Part shown: positions 24,805-34,169 of the stretch, in pieces
Numbering within the stretch: the first letter of the stretch is position 1
Layout: each line of letters begins with the position of its first letter
DNA from: Mycolicibacterium lutetiense
GTDB lineage: Bacteria; Actinomycetota; Actinomycetes; Mycobacteriales; Mycobacteriaceae
Direction: 5' to 3'
Assembly: GCF_017876775.1 (NCBI RefSeq)
Contig: NZ_JAGIOP010000001.1
Location: 1-64,000 of the forward strand
Length of the DNA: 64,000 nt
Program-made: the position numbers and the translations under genes
Notes under the pieces: generated by a model
Seen by the model: the letters and a program-made list of their open reading frames with translations, nothing else
Told to the model about the DNA's origin: nothing
The model's database searches: none

Positions 24805-25173
24805 TTAATCGTAAGTAACGCGGTCGGAGCCAGCGGCTTTCAGCAGCTCGTCGCGTGCTTCATGAAGCCTGTCGAGAGCGGACCTTAGGTCGAGAGCGGC
24901 ATCGGCCAGCTGGTAGCGAGCCGCCGGGTTCCCCTGCGCGGCAAGGATTCCGGTTGCACGCCTGAGGCTCTGCACGTAGTGCAGTGCGTCGACGGTATAG
25001 CGAGCCGTCTGCATTGGGGTGGCGCCGCCGGATCGTTCGAGGTGGCTCTTCATGAGCACCGCCCAGTCGTCGATCGTGTATAGGTCAAAGTTGTGCAGCG
25101 CGTTGAGCACCCAGCGTTGCCAGGCTGGTGGCCGTCGTGCGGCTGAACGGAATTGCGATGAGGAAGTAGTCAC
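24805..25173 (-). CDS. Small protein coupled to the rolling-circle Rep gene
   Basis: A 122 aa protein starting at GTG in a GTGA overlap with the rep stop. It is mostly helical (AWQRWVLNALHNFDLYTIDDW, then a long C-terminal helix ADAALDLRSALDRLHEARDEL). I do not recognise a family. Tight coupling suggests a replication accessory or copy-control protein of the integrated replicon. Confidence 0.6.
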   Translation of the reverse strand: MTTSSSQFRSAARRPPAWQRWVLNALHNFDLYTIDDWAVLMKSHLERSGGATPMQTARYTVDALHYVQSLRRATGILAAQGNPAARYQLADAALDLRSALDRLHEARDELLKAAGSDRVTYD

Positions 25174-26744
25174 GCTCGGAACCCTAAAACCCGTTGCGCA
25201 GGGATAGCTACGTCCCAACGGATCGAATTTCCGGATAATCCGGCAGCCAGGCGGGAAGCGAACTGCGGCCCGTCGTTCACGAGTGCATAGCCGCCGGCAA
25301 GGCCGCCTTGATTGCAGAGCGTTCGACGTCGCCGAACCCGCCGATGCTTCACAACGCCGGTGTCGCGATTGATCCGGGTAACCAGGCGCGTGGCCGTGCG
25401 CGGCACCACGGCGGTGGGGAAGTGACTGGATGGGTGGCCATACACCGCCTGGTTCCGCGACCACCGCCGCAAGATCCGGCGAGCAGCGATATATATGTCC
25501 TGGGCAACCTCCACGACTGCAAGGGCCTTCTTGAGCCCGTACACGCCCCAGAACCGGCCCGGTCCTCGACCCGGCCGCCGCCAAAGTTCAGGCACGATGT
25601 GCTGGTATTCCTTGTCGCCATGCAGGTTTGGCGATGAATGCTTGGTGAAGTAGATAGCCAACCGTTTTGGGTCGCAGGCTTTCAACCCGGTGCGCACGTC
25701 GATGGCGGTACCGGCGAGCCGGTGTCGGGCCTTCTGCTCAGGGTCAGGGTGGTCGACGATCTGTGCCCAGGTGTTGGAGAGCCAATGAGCGAAGCTGAGG
25801 CCAGAGCGCCCCGGCGACAGTGGTGGCGTCATCCACAAATGGATGTGTGGCGCGCCGCGTCGCTGAAACTCCAGCTTCCAGATGTAGCGAGCCAGCTCGC
25901 CATATTCGCGTTGAAAGCGCTTGCGCCACAGAACCATATGTCGCTTCACGCTGGCCCCATCCGGAGCGACCACCTCCCAGTGTCCGGGGTAGGTGAGTGT
26001 CACCATGGCAGGCACGCGGCCGGATTCGACGAGTGGGCTGTAATCGAGTTCGGCGAAGGTGCGGCACATGGACGACCGTGATTTCCGGGACCACTCGGTG
26101 ATGACACCGCCAGTACTGAACTGGTCATCTTCCGTATGACTCCGTCCTGTCGAAGACACGACGGCCCTATCACCGTGCCTGGCGTCGCCTTCGAGGTCAT
26201 TTCGGATATGGAACTTCGCGTCGTCAACATCCCGTTGGTGATGACCGACGGTCCGTTCGGCTGTTTTTTCGGCCCGGACAGGATTGGTCCACCCGAGTCG
26301 CACGACGCCGGGACCGATGGAAATGCGAAACCGTCCGGATTCAGGTTCGACGCCGCGGCGCCTAGCACCACAGGCCCACGGTGGCGCCGGTTCGAACAGT
26401 GCCGCGGCCCCGGTGACCATCTCGGGCGTCGGGAACCGAAGGCCCAACGCGTCGACGGCCCGCAGCTCGCCGGTCGAGATCCCGTCGCGAACCGACTCGC
26501 GGACATTTTCGGCACATATAACAAGCCCGTCGGCCAAAGCCGGGTTGAGGCCGGGTGCCTCGGTCGACGTACGGCCGACCGCTGTCGCTCTCCCGCCCTG
26601 CGGCCTGGCGGCCTCGGGCGCTCGCGACCTCCCGTCAACCGAGGCACCCGGGGAACCAGGCCCTAATGGCGGGCCGACAGTTGCAGATGTCGAGCCGTCC
26701 AGCGACGGTTTCGAGTCGGTGGCTGATGATGCGATGCTGGGCAT
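25170..26744 (-). CDS. HUH rolling-circle replication initiator (Rep)
   Basis: A 524 aa protein from ATG 26744, preceded by GGGAGCAGG; the longer frame from 26789 has no such site. The catalytic domain is in the centre: motif 1 VTLTYPG near 249, the metal-binding HUH motif PHIHLWM at 300-302, and a tyrosine at about 365 in AIYFTKHSS that would attack the DNA. The first 220 residues are low in conservation. Such initiators nick an origin to replicate plasmids, phages or actinomycete integrative elements by rolling circle. The tRNA-Phe scar 190 bases upstream makes an integrative element the better reading. No excisionase or tyrosine integrase of the AICE type is next to it. Confidence 0.8.
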   Translation of the reverse strand: MPSIASSATDSKPSLDGSTSATVGPPLGPGSPGASVDGRSRAPEAARPQGGRATAVGRTSTEAPGLNPALADGLVICAENVRESVRDGISTGELRAVDALGLRFPTPEMVTGAAALFEPAPPWACGARRRGVEPESGRFRISIGPGVVRLGWTNPVRAEKTAERTVGHHQRDVDDAKFHIRNDLEGDARHGDRAVVSSTGRSHTEDDQFSTGGVITEWSRKSRSSMCRTFAELDYSPLVESGRVPAMVTLTYPGHWEVVAPDGASVKRHMVLWRKRFQREYGELARYIWKLEFQRRGAPHIHLWMTPPLSPGRSGLSFAHWLSNTWAQIVDHPDPEQKARHRLAGTAIDVRTGLKACDPKRLAIYFTKHSSPNLHGDKEYQHIVPELWRRPGRGPGRFWGVYGLKKALAVVEVAQDIYIAARRILRRWSRNQAVYGHPSSHFPTAVVPRTATRLVTRINRDTGVVKHRRVRRRRTLCNQGGLAGGYALVNDGPQFASRLAAGLSGNSIRWDVAIPAQRVLGFRA

Positions 26745-26936
26745 CGGGGTACCTGCTCCCCGGAGCCGCTTAGGCCGCCCACAACGCAAACGGCAGCACT
26801 GAAGCTCCTGGTCAGGAGCGCAAGCATCGTGTCCGGTCTATGTCCGTTCGTCGGACAGACTGAATACGTCAGCGCAGCTCAATGCGGCGCATACGACGCA
26901 TAGACTCAGATAAACCGCAGGTCAGTGGCTATTCCG

Positions 26937-26983
26937 TCCGCCTGAAAAGCGGAAGGTCGCCGGTTCGATCCCGGCCCTGGCCA
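26937..26983 (+). tRNA. tRNA-Phe(GAA) 3' fragment, attachment-site scar
   Basis: The anticodon arm is intact: stem TCCGC/GCGGA, loop CTGAAAA, anticodon GAA at 26944-26946. It is followed by the variable loop, a full T-arm (CCGGTTCGATCCCGG) and the acceptor strand CCTGGCC plus discriminator A; CCA is not encoded. Upstream, the D-arm is absent and only GGTCAG at 26920 could pair with the acceptor, so this cannot be a complete tRNA. It is best explained as the att copy left when an element integrated at the 3' end of a tRNA-Phe gene; the intact gene should lie left of the window. Confidence 0.82.
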
Positions 26984-26990
26984 CTGAGAG

Positions 26991-27017
26991 AACCCACTGG
27001 AAACGGTGGGTTTTTCT
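26991..27017 (+). terminator. Intrinsic terminator after the tRNA fragment
   Basis: Arms AACCCAC and GTGGGTT around a short loop, ending in a T-run. It sits 8 bases after the tRNA end, as expected for the original chromosomal tRNA gene, which places the island-chromosome boundary inside the tRNA. Confidence 0.8.
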
Positions 27018-27229
27018 GCTTTTTGGGGCAGCGAGGATCTCCCAGCGGCGGAGGCCGGGCCCCGACCCCGATGAGCTCTCGCGGGCCGACGTTCTTGTGA
27101 TCGGTAGCGGTGGTCGCGGGAAACTATGTCTGACAGACGGAATGTCACACACCTTCGTCGACGTCGGCATCTTCCATGATGTCCCGTTCGACGGTTCCCA
27201 GGTGCTGACTCGAAGCGGGGGGCCAGGTC
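27018..27229. other. Gene-free stretch at the island edge
   Basis: Between the tRNA terminator and the first chromosomal gene I see no supported gene, repeat or RNA. A short T-rich segment just after the terminator is the only notable feature. Confidence 0.5.
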
Positions 27230-27769
27230 ATGAGCACTGCGCCACCCGAGGAGCTTCAGGCGCGCATACGCCGCTGGTCACGAATACAGAACCTGGCCGG
27301 CGGGATGGCGCTCGTCGGAATCGCGCTCCCTTTCGCCACATTGGGGATCGCAGTACTGGTGCAGCAGGTCACCGGGGACGACGGTGTGTTTCCTGTTCTC
27401 GTCTGGATGATCTGGGTAGGCATCGCGCTGCTTGTCGTCGGTGCATTCCTGGAGACCGAAGCGCAGGACCGTGTCCGCGAGGCGAGTTTCGCCGCCGGCT
27501 ACCAGTCCGTCGGCATGGTCGAGTTCCGGAACGAGGAACCCTCCTCGGATATTGGCGGACCCGATACGTTCACGCTCGTGATCAGCGCCGACGTGCCCGG
27601 ACAGATAAAGCTCCACCGGCGGCTCCACAGCCAGGACTACCCGGCCGACGCTGACGTGCATATCGGGCAGATCGTGGTCTTCCGCCACACCAACCACGAT
27701 CCCGACGATCTGGACGACATTCAGTTCGTGCGGTTCGCCGGCATCGGCGGCCGGAAGGGGCAGTCGTGA
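27230..27769 (+). CDS. Two-helix membrane protein, unknown
   Basis: A 179 aa protein. Two hydrophobic segments at about 20-46 and 56-76 are followed by a soluble beta-rich domain of about 100 residues (TFTLVISADVPGQIKLHRRL to IGQIVVFRHTN), resembling the DUF3592-like arrangement only loosely. It is first of a probable two-gene unit with the DUF4132 gene 38 bases downstream. Function unknown. Confidence 0.65.
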   Translation: MSTAPPEELQARIRRWSRIQNLAGGMALVGIALPFATLGIAVLVQQVTGDDGVFPVLVWMIWVGIALLVVGAFLETEAQDRVREASFAAGYQSVGMVEFRNEEPSSDIGGPDTFTLVISADVPGQIKLHRRLHSQDYPADADVHIGQIVVFRHTNHDPDDLDDIQFVRFAGIGGRKGQS

Positions 27770-27806
27770 CCGGGGCGTGCGGAATCCCGACGTACCCTCT
27801 CCAGGC

Positions 27807-29087
27807 ATGACCGACGGGTTCCTCGAGGAACTGGAAGCCCATGCCGAAGTTCGTTTCGGATTGCCCGCGGCCAACGCATTGGGGATGCTGCGCGATCGGT
27901 GGGTGATCATCGGGGACGACCACCATGTTCTGCGCGCGCTGACCGAGCAGCTCAGCCAGGACCCCGGATACCTCGAATTCGCGCGCAGGATCCTCACGAT
28001 CGCGGACTCGCGGCTGGCCGCTATCTATGAAGGAACCGAGCCGTTTGTCGCCGACAAGGCGTTCACAGCCGCCGACGCGCGGGTGATCGAGCGCGCTGCG
28101 CTCGTTGCACTCACTCTGGACGCCGACTGGGCGGAGCCGATTCCTCGAATTCTCGGCCGAGCCGCCATCGCACCCCGGGCGGCTGCCAAATCGGCGCCGT
28201 CCCAGGCGGCGGCTTTCGCGCTGGCCCGTGCGATCATGGCCGCGCCGACCCCTGAGAGTGTGGCGGGCCTCGCGGACACTACGCGCGACGTACGGCACGC
28301 CGGGATCAAGAAGAAGTTCACCAGGTATGTGAAGGAGGCCCGTCGCGCAATTGGCGGGCGCCCGGACGTCGCCTTGCGGCTGCCGTTCGACACTGCCCCC
28401 TCAAAGGCCCAATTGACCACGTGGACCAAGGCACTGGAGGCAGGGTGGCTCGTTTCCGCGTCGTGGTCGTATTCGACGTGGATCGACGCTGCATTCGCCG
28501 TTCCGGTCGCTCCGATCAGCAAGAGCCTCGTCTGGCAGATCGTCGACGGGCCGGCATTCCTCGGCGAGCCGGGCGACTTCGCTGACGCGGAGGGCCGCCC
28601 GGTCGGCGTCTTGGACAGCGCCCGGATCCGACTCTGGCACCCCGCTGCGGCGACTCACGCCGAACGGAGCGCGTGGCGTCTTCGCGTCCGAAACCTGAAA
28701 CTGGTGCAGCCTTTTGCGCAGGTGTTACGCGAGCACTACACCAATGCCGACGCCGACCGGTTGATCGCCGATCACGCGATTCTGAATGTGCGACAGCTGA
28801 CCGGTCTGTATCGAGCAGAGGGATGGACCAGCGGAGGCCACGAAACGATCACCCGACGGGTGGGGACGGTGGGCGCGGAGATGTGGTTCGACGGCTCGGT
28901 GTACCCGGGCTCGGGTCTGGAGACGTGCAGTGCAGCAGGCCTGCGCGTCGGAGCGCTGGGAATGGCCGCGGACGGCTCCGTGACGATCGCAGTCGAGGGA
29001 TGCGACGACGTGCCTGCCGTGTCCGAGATCATTCGCTCGGCAGACCTGATCGTCAGCGCCTCAACTGTTGCGGCCCTTCGCGATTAG
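27807..29087 (+). CDS. DUF4132 domain protein
   Basis: A 426 aa protein from ATG 27807. The C-terminal half, with [22 protein letters not shown] and [15 protein letters not shown], matches the DUF4132 family, which includes E. coli MolR-like proteins. The N-terminal part is helical repeats. Its biochemical activity is not established. Its stop overlaps the convergent L,D-transpeptidase stop. Confidence 0.75.
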   Translation: MTDGFLEELEAHAEVRFGLPAANALGMLRDRWVIIGDDHHVLRALTEQLSQDPGYLEFARRILTIADSRLAAIYEGTEPFVADKAFTAADARVIERAALVALTLDADWAEPIPRILGRAAIAPRAAAKSAPSQAAAFALARAIMAAPTPESVAGLADTTRDVRHAGIKKKFTRYVKEARRAIGGRPDVALRLPFDTAPSKAQLTTWTKALEAGWLVSASWSYSTWIDAAFAVPVAPISKSLVWQIVDGPAFLGEPGDFADAEGRPVGVLDSARIRLWHPAAATHAERSAWRLRVRNLKLVQPFAQVLREHYTNADADRLIADHAILNVRQLTGLYRAEGWTSGGHETITRRVGTVGAEMWFDGSVYPGSGLETCSAAGLRVGALGMAADGSVTIAVEGCDDVPAVSEIIRSADLIVSASTVAALRD

Positions 29088-29902
29088 ATCTGCCAATCGT
29101 TGGAGCCGTCGTACCGGGAGTAGGTGCCGGTTGAGTTCTGAACGATGATGGGATCGCCGGGCTTGAAGTTGTCGAAGAACCACTGCGCGTTGGCGGGGCT
29201 GATGTTGATGCAGCCGTGGCTGACGTTGCGCTTGCCCTGATCGGCCACCGACCACGGGGCGCTGTGCACGAAGTCGCCGCTGTCGTCGAAGCGGACGGCC
29301 AGATCGACCGTCAGCTTGTATCCGTTCGGCGAGTTGACCGGGACGCCATAGGTCGACGAATCCATCACCACCGAGGGCATCTTCTCTTGAACGTAGAAGG
29401 TGCCGTTCGGCGTCTGGTGGCCGCCGGATGCCTTACCCATCGACATCGGGATGGTTTTCTCCACGGTCCCGTTACGGGTCACGGTGAGTTGGTGGGTGGT
29501 GTCGTTCGCCGTGGCCACCAGCGTGTCCCCGGTGTTGAAGTTGGACACCGTGCCGCCGGCGTCGACGGTGACCGCGGTGTGGGCGGGCCAGAAGCTCAGC
29601 GGACGCCAGCGCAGTTGCGTGGGGGTGATCCAGTAGAACTTGCCGGGGACTTCCGGGACCGACGAGACATGAATGGCGTTTTCGGTTGCACCGGCGTCAT
29701 CGACGGGTCCCGGGAAGTTGATGATGATCGGCTGGGCCACACCGACGGTCGAGCCGTCGGCGGGGACGAGCCTCGGCGGCTCGAACGGCGCCGGATCTGC
29801 CTGCGCGGTACCCGCACCCAGGATGAGCGCGCAGCCCACCATCGACGCCGCTCCGGCTGCTTTCACAGCGCCGAAAAGTCTTTCCCTCGTCCAGTCACCC
29901 AT
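29084..29902 (-). CDS. L,D-transpeptidase
   Basis: A 272 aa secreted cell-wall enzyme. A signal peptide (hydrophobic core [14 protein letters not shown], cut after AQA) is followed by an Ig-like domain ([18 protein letters not shown]) and a YkuD catalytic domain from about 140. The active-site motif is [19 protein letters not shown] plus INIS, with cysteine as nucleophile. These enzymes make 3-3 cross-links in mycobacterial peptidoglycan and can attach proteins. Architecture resembles LdtMt1. The start lies inside the end of the small gene upstream, with GGAGGTGA about 20 bases before it. Confidence 0.9.
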   Translation of the reverse strand: MGDWTRERLFGAVKAAGAASMVGCALILGAGTAQADPAPFEPPRLVPADGSTVGVAQPIIINFPGPVDDAGATENAIHVSSVPEVPGKFYWITPTQLRWRPLSFWPAHTAVTVDAGGTVSNFNTGDTLVATANDTTHQLTVTRNGTVEKTIPMSMGKASGGHQTPNGTFYVQEKMPSVVMDSSTYGVPVNSPNGYKLTVDLAVRFDDSGDFVHSAPWSVADQGKRNVSHGCINISPANAQWFFDNFKPGDPIIVQNSTGTYSRYDGSNDWQI

Positions 29903-30126
29903 CTCACCATCGTGTCACCTCCGTCAGCCCTGTCTGGCGAAGCGGGCCGCAGACGAGACCACCACGGGCGTCGCCGGGTGGCAGCCCCCGAGTGCGCGTC
30001 CCGTTTGTGACGGCACACCTCGCCGGCGGCGGCCACTGCCGTCGGATCGAATCCGGGCGGCACCGGGCCATCGGCCACCAACGCCCGGACCAAGGCTTCC
30101 TGCCGCTGAGCCAGGTTGTCTGTCAT
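29863..30126 (-). CDS. Small third gene of the MNIO operon
   Basis: An 87 aa protein whose ATG overlaps the MNIO stop in ATGA. The conserved-looking part is N-terminal: [21 protein letters not shown] then a KR-rich helix. The tail is basic and disordered. Similar short proteins follow DUF692/TIGR04222 pairs in actinobacteria, so it likely helps the modification enzyme, perhaps as a peptide-binding partner. That role is inference. Confidence 0.65.
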   Translation of the reverse strand: MTDNLAQRQEALVRALVADGPVPPGFDPTAVAAAGEVCRHKRDAHSGAATRRRPWWSRLRPASPDRADGGDTMVRWVTGRGKDFSAL

Positions 30127-30989
30127 GCCCACGCCTTTCGCGCGCAGGTGGTGATCGGCGCGGCCCCGGCGGCCGTGGCGATCGCGTCCAGTTCGTCGAA
30201 CAGTTCGGCCGCCGGTGGGTACCGTCCGTCACGCTCGAGCATGAACGGGGTGTCCACCCGTTCACGCAGGGCGGTGACCAGGTCCAGCACCTCCGGTGGC
30301 GTCCGATCGGTGTGGGTGTCGTGATAGAAATCGTCGTCCTGCCGGCCGCCCGCGACGTGGCTGTAGGCGACCCGCTCGATAGGGAGCCGGGCGAGCTCGC
30401 GGTGCGGGTCGAGACCCCGGTTCCGGGCATTGGCATAGACATTCGCCACGTCGAGCACCAGCAGCACGTCGGTGCGCTCGATCAGCTCGGTGAGGAACTC
30501 CGATTCACTGAGATCCGACTCGGGCCATTCCACGAACGCGGCGATGTTCTCGACCGCCAGTGGTACCGGCAGCTGCCTGCAGGTCCGGGTGATGTTCCGC
30601 GCCAATACATCCACTGCCTCCCGGGTGCGGGGCACCGGCAGCAGGTGCCCCGCCTCGATCCCGCCGGCCCGCACGAAGGCGATGTGCTCGCTGACCAAGG
30701 GGGATCCCAGCGCCTCCGCGCAGGCCGCCAATCGGTGGATCCGGGCGGGCTGCACCGGTTCCACACCGCCCAGGGACAGCGCGACCCCGTGCGGGATCAC
30801 CGGGACCCCGGCGGCGGCAAGCCCGGCGAGCAGGGGATCCGGCCGGGCCCGACGGCGCCGCATCGGCACGGCCTCGGCGATCACCTCACAGAACCCGGGC
30901 GTGAGGTCGGCCATCAGCCCGGCGATTTCGCGGCGCCACCCCAGGCCCACGTCGCCCAGCGCGGGCACGGTGCGGGCGGTGACCGTCAT
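30123..30989 (-). CDS. DUF692 / MNIO-family oxidative enzyme
   Basis: A 288 aa TIM-barrel protein of the multinuclear non-heme iron-dependent family. Visible family motifs are IPHGVALSLGG, VSEHIAFVRAGG, VENIAAFVEW, VLLVLDVANVYANARN and YSHVAGG with a later DTHTD; their H, E, D and N residues bind iron. Members oxidise cysteine or other side chains in ribosomally made peptides. ATGA overlaps link it to a membrane protein with a Cys-Gly tail upstream and to a small protein downstream, which marks the tail as its probable substrate. Confidence 0.88.
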   Translation of the reverse strand: MTVTARTVPALGDVGLGWRREIAGLMADLTPGFCEVIAEAVPMRRRRARPDPLLAGLAAAGVPVIPHGVALSLGGVEPVQPARIHRLAACAEALGSPLVSEHIAFVRAGGIEAGHLLPVPRTREAVDVLARNITRTCRQLPVPLAVENIAAFVEWPESDLSESEFLTELIERTDVLLVLDVANVYANARNRGLDPHRELARLPIERVAYSHVAGGRQDDDFYHDTHTDRTPPEVLDLVTALRERVDTPFMLERDGRYPPAAELFDELDAIATAAGAAPITTCARKAWA

Positions 30990-31894
30990 CCGCCACACCC
31001 ACCGCAGCCGCCGCACCCACCACAGCCGCCACCCCCGCCGCCGTCACCGCCGCAGGAGGCGCCACAGCCGCCGCCGTCGCCGCCCCCGGAGGGATCCCCG
31101 GCCAGCTGTACCGAACTGGAGTAGTCGGGGTCTACCGCCCACAGTGCTGCGGTGCCGAACAGCGCCGCGGAAAGGGCCACCGCCGCCGGCCCATACGTTT
31201 CGAACGCCGGGCGCTTGGCCGGATCGAGGTAGGCCAGGTGCCCCTGTTCGGCGGCGAGACGTTGCCGGCCGGCTCGTGTCAGCCGGCCCACTGTGAGCAG
31301 TCGGGGCAGCACGAGGGCGCTGTAGGAGACGGTCGCCAGGGTCAGCACCACCAACGGCACCACGTAGCTCGGCTGTTCCTCGACATGGGTCGCCAGGTAC
31401 ACGCAGAAGGCGATGCCGACCGCCAGCACGAGAAACGACGGTGCCGCACCCCACCGCATCCGGGTCCGCTCGGACCGGCTGCGGAGCAGGCCGCGCTCAC
31501 TCAGCTGTTCTTCCAGCGCGGCGAGGTCGGCCTGGGAATCGTTGTACAGGCTCGGCACGGTGTGCCCCGCGTCGGCGGCGACCCGCGCCAGCGTCTGCTC
31601 GGTGAACCGGTCGTCCTGCGGGCCGGCCGGCACCGCGCGGTCCACCCGGCCGTTGCCGGTGATCCGTCCACTGGCGCGCAGCCCGGCCAGGGCGGCGACC
31701 ACCGGAGCGACCTCCGATCGCAGCAGCGCGAGCTCGGTCGGGCTGATCGGGTCCTGGTTGACCGGGCGCCGCGGCGCAGTGGCGGTCCGCCAGAGCACCG
31801 CGAAGACCGCCGCTGCGACCAGAGCGGCCAGATACCACTTCGCCTCTGCGGTCATCGCCGACGCGTACCTATCAATCATTTCCTCGATCGACAT
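30986..31894 (-). CDS. TIGR04222 membrane protein with Cys-Gly C-terminal tail
   Basis: A 302 aa protein from ATG 31894, 8 bases after AGGAGG. One N-terminal membrane helix (YLAALVAAAVFAVLW), a soluble domain, then three more helices (FLVLAVGIAFCVYLA, VVPLVVLTLATVSY, ALSAALFGTAALWAV) match the TIGR04222 family. The last 30 or so residues are almost only glycine and six cysteines, the final four spaced as CGG repeats. The tail is on the far side of the last helix. In this family a low-complexity C-terminus is usual and a DUF692 gene sits next to it, as here. Confidence 0.82.
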   Translation of the reverse strand: MSIEEMIDRYASAMTAEAKWYLAALVAAAVFAVLWRTATAPRRPVNQDPISPTELALLRSEVAPVVAALAGLRASGRITGNGRVDRAVPAGPQDDRFTEQTLARVAADAGHTVPSLYNDSQADLAALEEQLSERGLLRSRSERTRMRWGAAPSFLVLAVGIAFCVYLATHVEEQPSYVVPLVVLTLATVSYSALVLPRLLTVGRLTRAGRQRLAAEQGHLAYLDPAKRPAFETYGPAAVALSAALFGTAALWAVDPDYSSSVQLAGDPSGGGDGGGCGASCGGDGGGGGGCGGCGGCGGCGG

Positions 31895-32108
31895 CACAGT
31901 CACCTCCTGGTGTTCGGTTCAGACCACCGTGCCGGGGCTGTGCCCGTTACCGGTCACAACTTTCAGTCAGATCGCGGTATCGCACGGCCTGGCTGAACCA
32001 GCAAGCGTGCACGGCGGAGGACAGGGGTTGATGAGGACTTGATGGCTGATGGCTGAGGAAAATCCGTGCTTCCGCGGCTAAGCTGGCACTGGTTCAGAAG
32101 ATGAAAGC

Positions 32109-32378
32109 GTGGCGACGATGTCCCGTGCGGTTTGGTTTCCCCGACTGCTGGTCGGGTGTTGTGCCGCTGCAATGGTCTTTGCCCCGTCAGCCACCGCCGA
32201 GCCGGCAGCGTTGGATCCGACCGGGAACCGCTCCGGTGGACCGGTTCCGACCGTCAATGGGGTGCCGTGTGTGGGCGGCAATCTGGGGGTCTGTCTGAGC
32301 TTCCGGCAGAACCGGCCACCGGCCGCCAGCCCGGGTGCGCGGTCCAGCGTCGGCCATAGCCCCACCGTTCGCCGCTGA
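32109..32378 (+). CDS. Small secreted mycobacterial protein
   Basis: An 89 aa protein with a signal peptide (FPRLLVGCCAAAMVFAPSA, cleavage after ATA). The mature part has two cysteines in VNGVPCVGGNLGVCLSF, likely a disulfide, and a proline-rich tail. Start is GTG 32109 or ATG 32118. I recognise the type but no function. Confidence 0.65.
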   Translation: MATMSRAVWFPRLLVGCCAAAMVFAPSATAEPAALDPTGNRSGGPVPTVNGVPCVGGNLGVCLSFRQNRPPAASPGARSSVGHSPTVRR

Positions 32379-32402
32379 CCGGCATTACCATGGCAGCCCG
32401 AG

Positions 32403-33002
32403 ATGAACAGTCCCACGACGTCGGTTGAAACCGACAACAGCGCGTTCCGGTCGCGGTTACTCGATGCCATGATTCAGTCGGTCATCGAGGACGGATATCA
32501 GAACACCACGGTCGCCGATATCGTGCGCCGGGCCAAGACCTCGCGGCGCACCTTCTATGAGCACTTCGCCAGCCGCGAGGAGTGCTTTGTTGCCCTGCTG
32601 ACCTCGGTAAACACCAAGCATGTGGGTGAAATCGCCGGAAAGGTCGAGAGACAGGCGCCGTGGCAGGATCAGGTTCGCCAGGCGGTCGAGGCGTGGATCG
32701 GTTCCTATCAGGCCCACCCCGAGTTGATGCTGGCCTGGATTCGCGATCTGCCGACCATGGGGACCGCGGCGCGGGCGCTGCAGCGCGAGTCGATGGAGAA
32801 CTTCATCACGATGGTGGAGGTGATGACGAGCTCCGAGGCGTTCCGCTCGGCCGGAGTGTCGATCTCACGGCGCCGCACCATCATGATGATCGGTGGGTTG
32901 CGTGAGCTCACCGCGATGACCGTCGAGACCGGCGGCGAGGTGGGGGAGATCATCGAGGACGCGGTGCAGGCCTGCACCGCGATGTTGACCCCGCTCAGCT
33001 GA
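32403..33002 (+). CDS. TetR-family regulator
   Basis: A 199 aa protein with the N-terminal HTH of the family: DAMIQSVIEDGYQNTTVADI, VRRAKTSRRTFYEHFASREEC. The C-terminal domain is a ligand-binding helical bundle. Its stop overlaps the convergent DUF2834 gene by 8 bases. Targets are unknown; no clear inverted repeat is seen directly upstream. Confidence 0.88.
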   Translation: MNSPTTSVETDNSAFRSRLLDAMIQSVIEDGYQNTTVADIVRRAKTSRRTFYEHFASREECFVALLTSVNTKHVGEIAGKVERQAPWQDQVRQAVEAWIGSYQAHPELMLAWIRDLPTMGTAARALQRESMENFITMVEVMTSSEAFRSAGVSISRRRTIMMIGGLRELTAMTVETGGEVGEIIEDAVQACTAMLTPLS

Positions 33003-33471
33003 CCGCGACCTGGGCCTGCTGGTGGCGGCGCTGCCGTTCGATGGTGGCGAAGTAGAACGCGAAGGCGAAGGCGAAGCTGGTGAACAGGCTCGCGACAAAG
33101 AACAACCAGGGGTGACGGATGCCGCGTCGTAGCCCGTCGATGATCGTAAACAGCGGCAGCAGAATGACATTGGCGATCGTGTAGTCGGCGCTGGCCGAGC
33201 CCGCGGCGGGGTTGGCGTACCCGAGCGTGATGAATTCCTGCCAACTTCCGGGGCCCCAGATCGGATTGCCGCCCGGTTGGGCGTACTGCGAGACGAACTG
33301 CATGTTGAAGTACCAGCAGATCGGGATCGATGCGAGGCCGACGACGTAGAAGGCCAGTTCGACCCGGGACAGTGCCGGCCCGGGCGGGCGGGCAAAGATC
33401 CCGGGGTTGAGACGGACCACGAGCGCGACGACCGTCACGCCCAGAATTGCATGAACGATGAGCGACACCAT
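32995..33471 (-). CDS. DUF2834 membrane protein
   Basis: A 158 aa protein from ATG 33471 with four membrane helices (HAILGVTVVALVV, FYVVGLASIPICWYF region, NVILLPLFTIIDGL, LFFVASLFTSFAFAF). The family is uncharacterised. The TGTCA-N4-TGACA palindrome at 33501-33514 lies 30 bases upstream and is shared with the divergent TetR gene, so it is probably repressed by that protein. Confidence 0.8.
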   Translation of the reverse strand: MVSLIVHAILGVTVVALVVRLNPGIFARPPGPALSRVELAFYVVGLASIPICWYFNMQFVSQYAQPGGNPIWGPGSWQEFITLGYANPAAGSASADYTIANVILLPLFTIIDGLRRGIRHPWLFFVASLFTSFAFAFAFYFATIERQRRHQQAQVAVS

Positions 33472-33500
33472 GGCGTGAGCACACTCGCGATCTGAAGTTT

Positions 33501-33514
33501 TGTCAATATTGACA
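33501..33514. promoter_or_regulatory. TetR operator candidate, TGTCA-ATAT-TGACA
   Basis: A perfect 14-bp palindrome between the divergent DUF2834 and TetR genes. The same half-sites recur at 34170-34189. Confidence 0.75.
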
Positions 33515-33561
33515 TTTCTGGCCGCCGGGCGACGGCTCGGCGATGCGGTAATTTCACTGAC

Positions 33562-34167
33562 ATGGTCAGGCCCGCGCAGACCGCGCGCAGTGAGCGCACA
33601 CGCGAGGCGTTGCGGCAGGCCGCGCTGGTGCGATTCCTCGCCCAGGGGGTCGAGGACACCTCGGCCGAGCAGATCGCCGCCGACGCCGGGGTTTCCCTGC
33701 GCACCTTCTATCGGCATTTCACGTCCAAACACGACCTGCTGTTCGCCGACTATGACGCCGGCCTGCACTGGTTCCGGGCCGCGCTGGCCGAACGGCCGGC
33801 GTCCGAATCGGTCCTCGACTCGGTGCAGTCGGCGATCCTGGCCTTCCCTTACGACGTCGATGCGGTGACCAAGATTGCAAGCATGCGCGCGGTGGAACTC
33901 GACCCCGACCGGATCGTGCGCCACATCCGCCAGGTCGAATCGGACTTCGCCGACGCGGTGGCCGAACTGCTCGTGGCGCGTCGGGGCCGGGTGCCGCTGG
34001 GGGATGACCGGCTGCGGATCGTGGTGACCGCCCGATGTGTCGCGGCTTCGGTGTTCGGGGCCATGGAGTTGTGGATGATCGGCAACGAGGCGGGGGAGCG
34101 GTCACTGCCCGAGCTGGCCCGGATGTGCCGGGCCGCGCTGGAAGCGCTGCGATCGGGGCTCGATTGA
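33562..34167 (+). CDS. TetR-family regulator of the oxidoreductase locus
   Basis: A 201 aa protein. HTH residues are LRQAALVRFLAQGVEDTSAE, QIAADAGVSLRTFYRHFTSK. The pocket domain follows. Matching palindromes stand before the DUF2834/TetR divergent promoters and before the downstream oxidoreductase gene, 3 bases past this gene's stop, so it likely represses all three units and itself. The inducer is unknown. Confidence 0.9.
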   Translation: MVRPAQTARSERTREALRQAALVRFLAQGVEDTSAEQIAADAGVSLRTFYRHFTSKHDLLFADYDAGLHWFRAALAERPASESVLDSVQSAILAFPYDVDAVTKIASMRAVELDPDRIVRHIRQVESDFADAVAELLVARRGRVPLGDDRLRIVVTARCVAASVFGAMELWMIGNEAGERSLPELARMCRAALEALRSGLD

Positions 34168-34169
34168 TG

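Noticed and set aside
26136..26802. Overlapping plus-strand frames opposite rep
   Set aside because: No motifs and no ribosome site; the minus-strand Rep has a catalytic core.
26920..26983. Complete functional tRNA-Phe
   Set aside because: Acceptor pairing is possible for only six bases and there is no D-arm.
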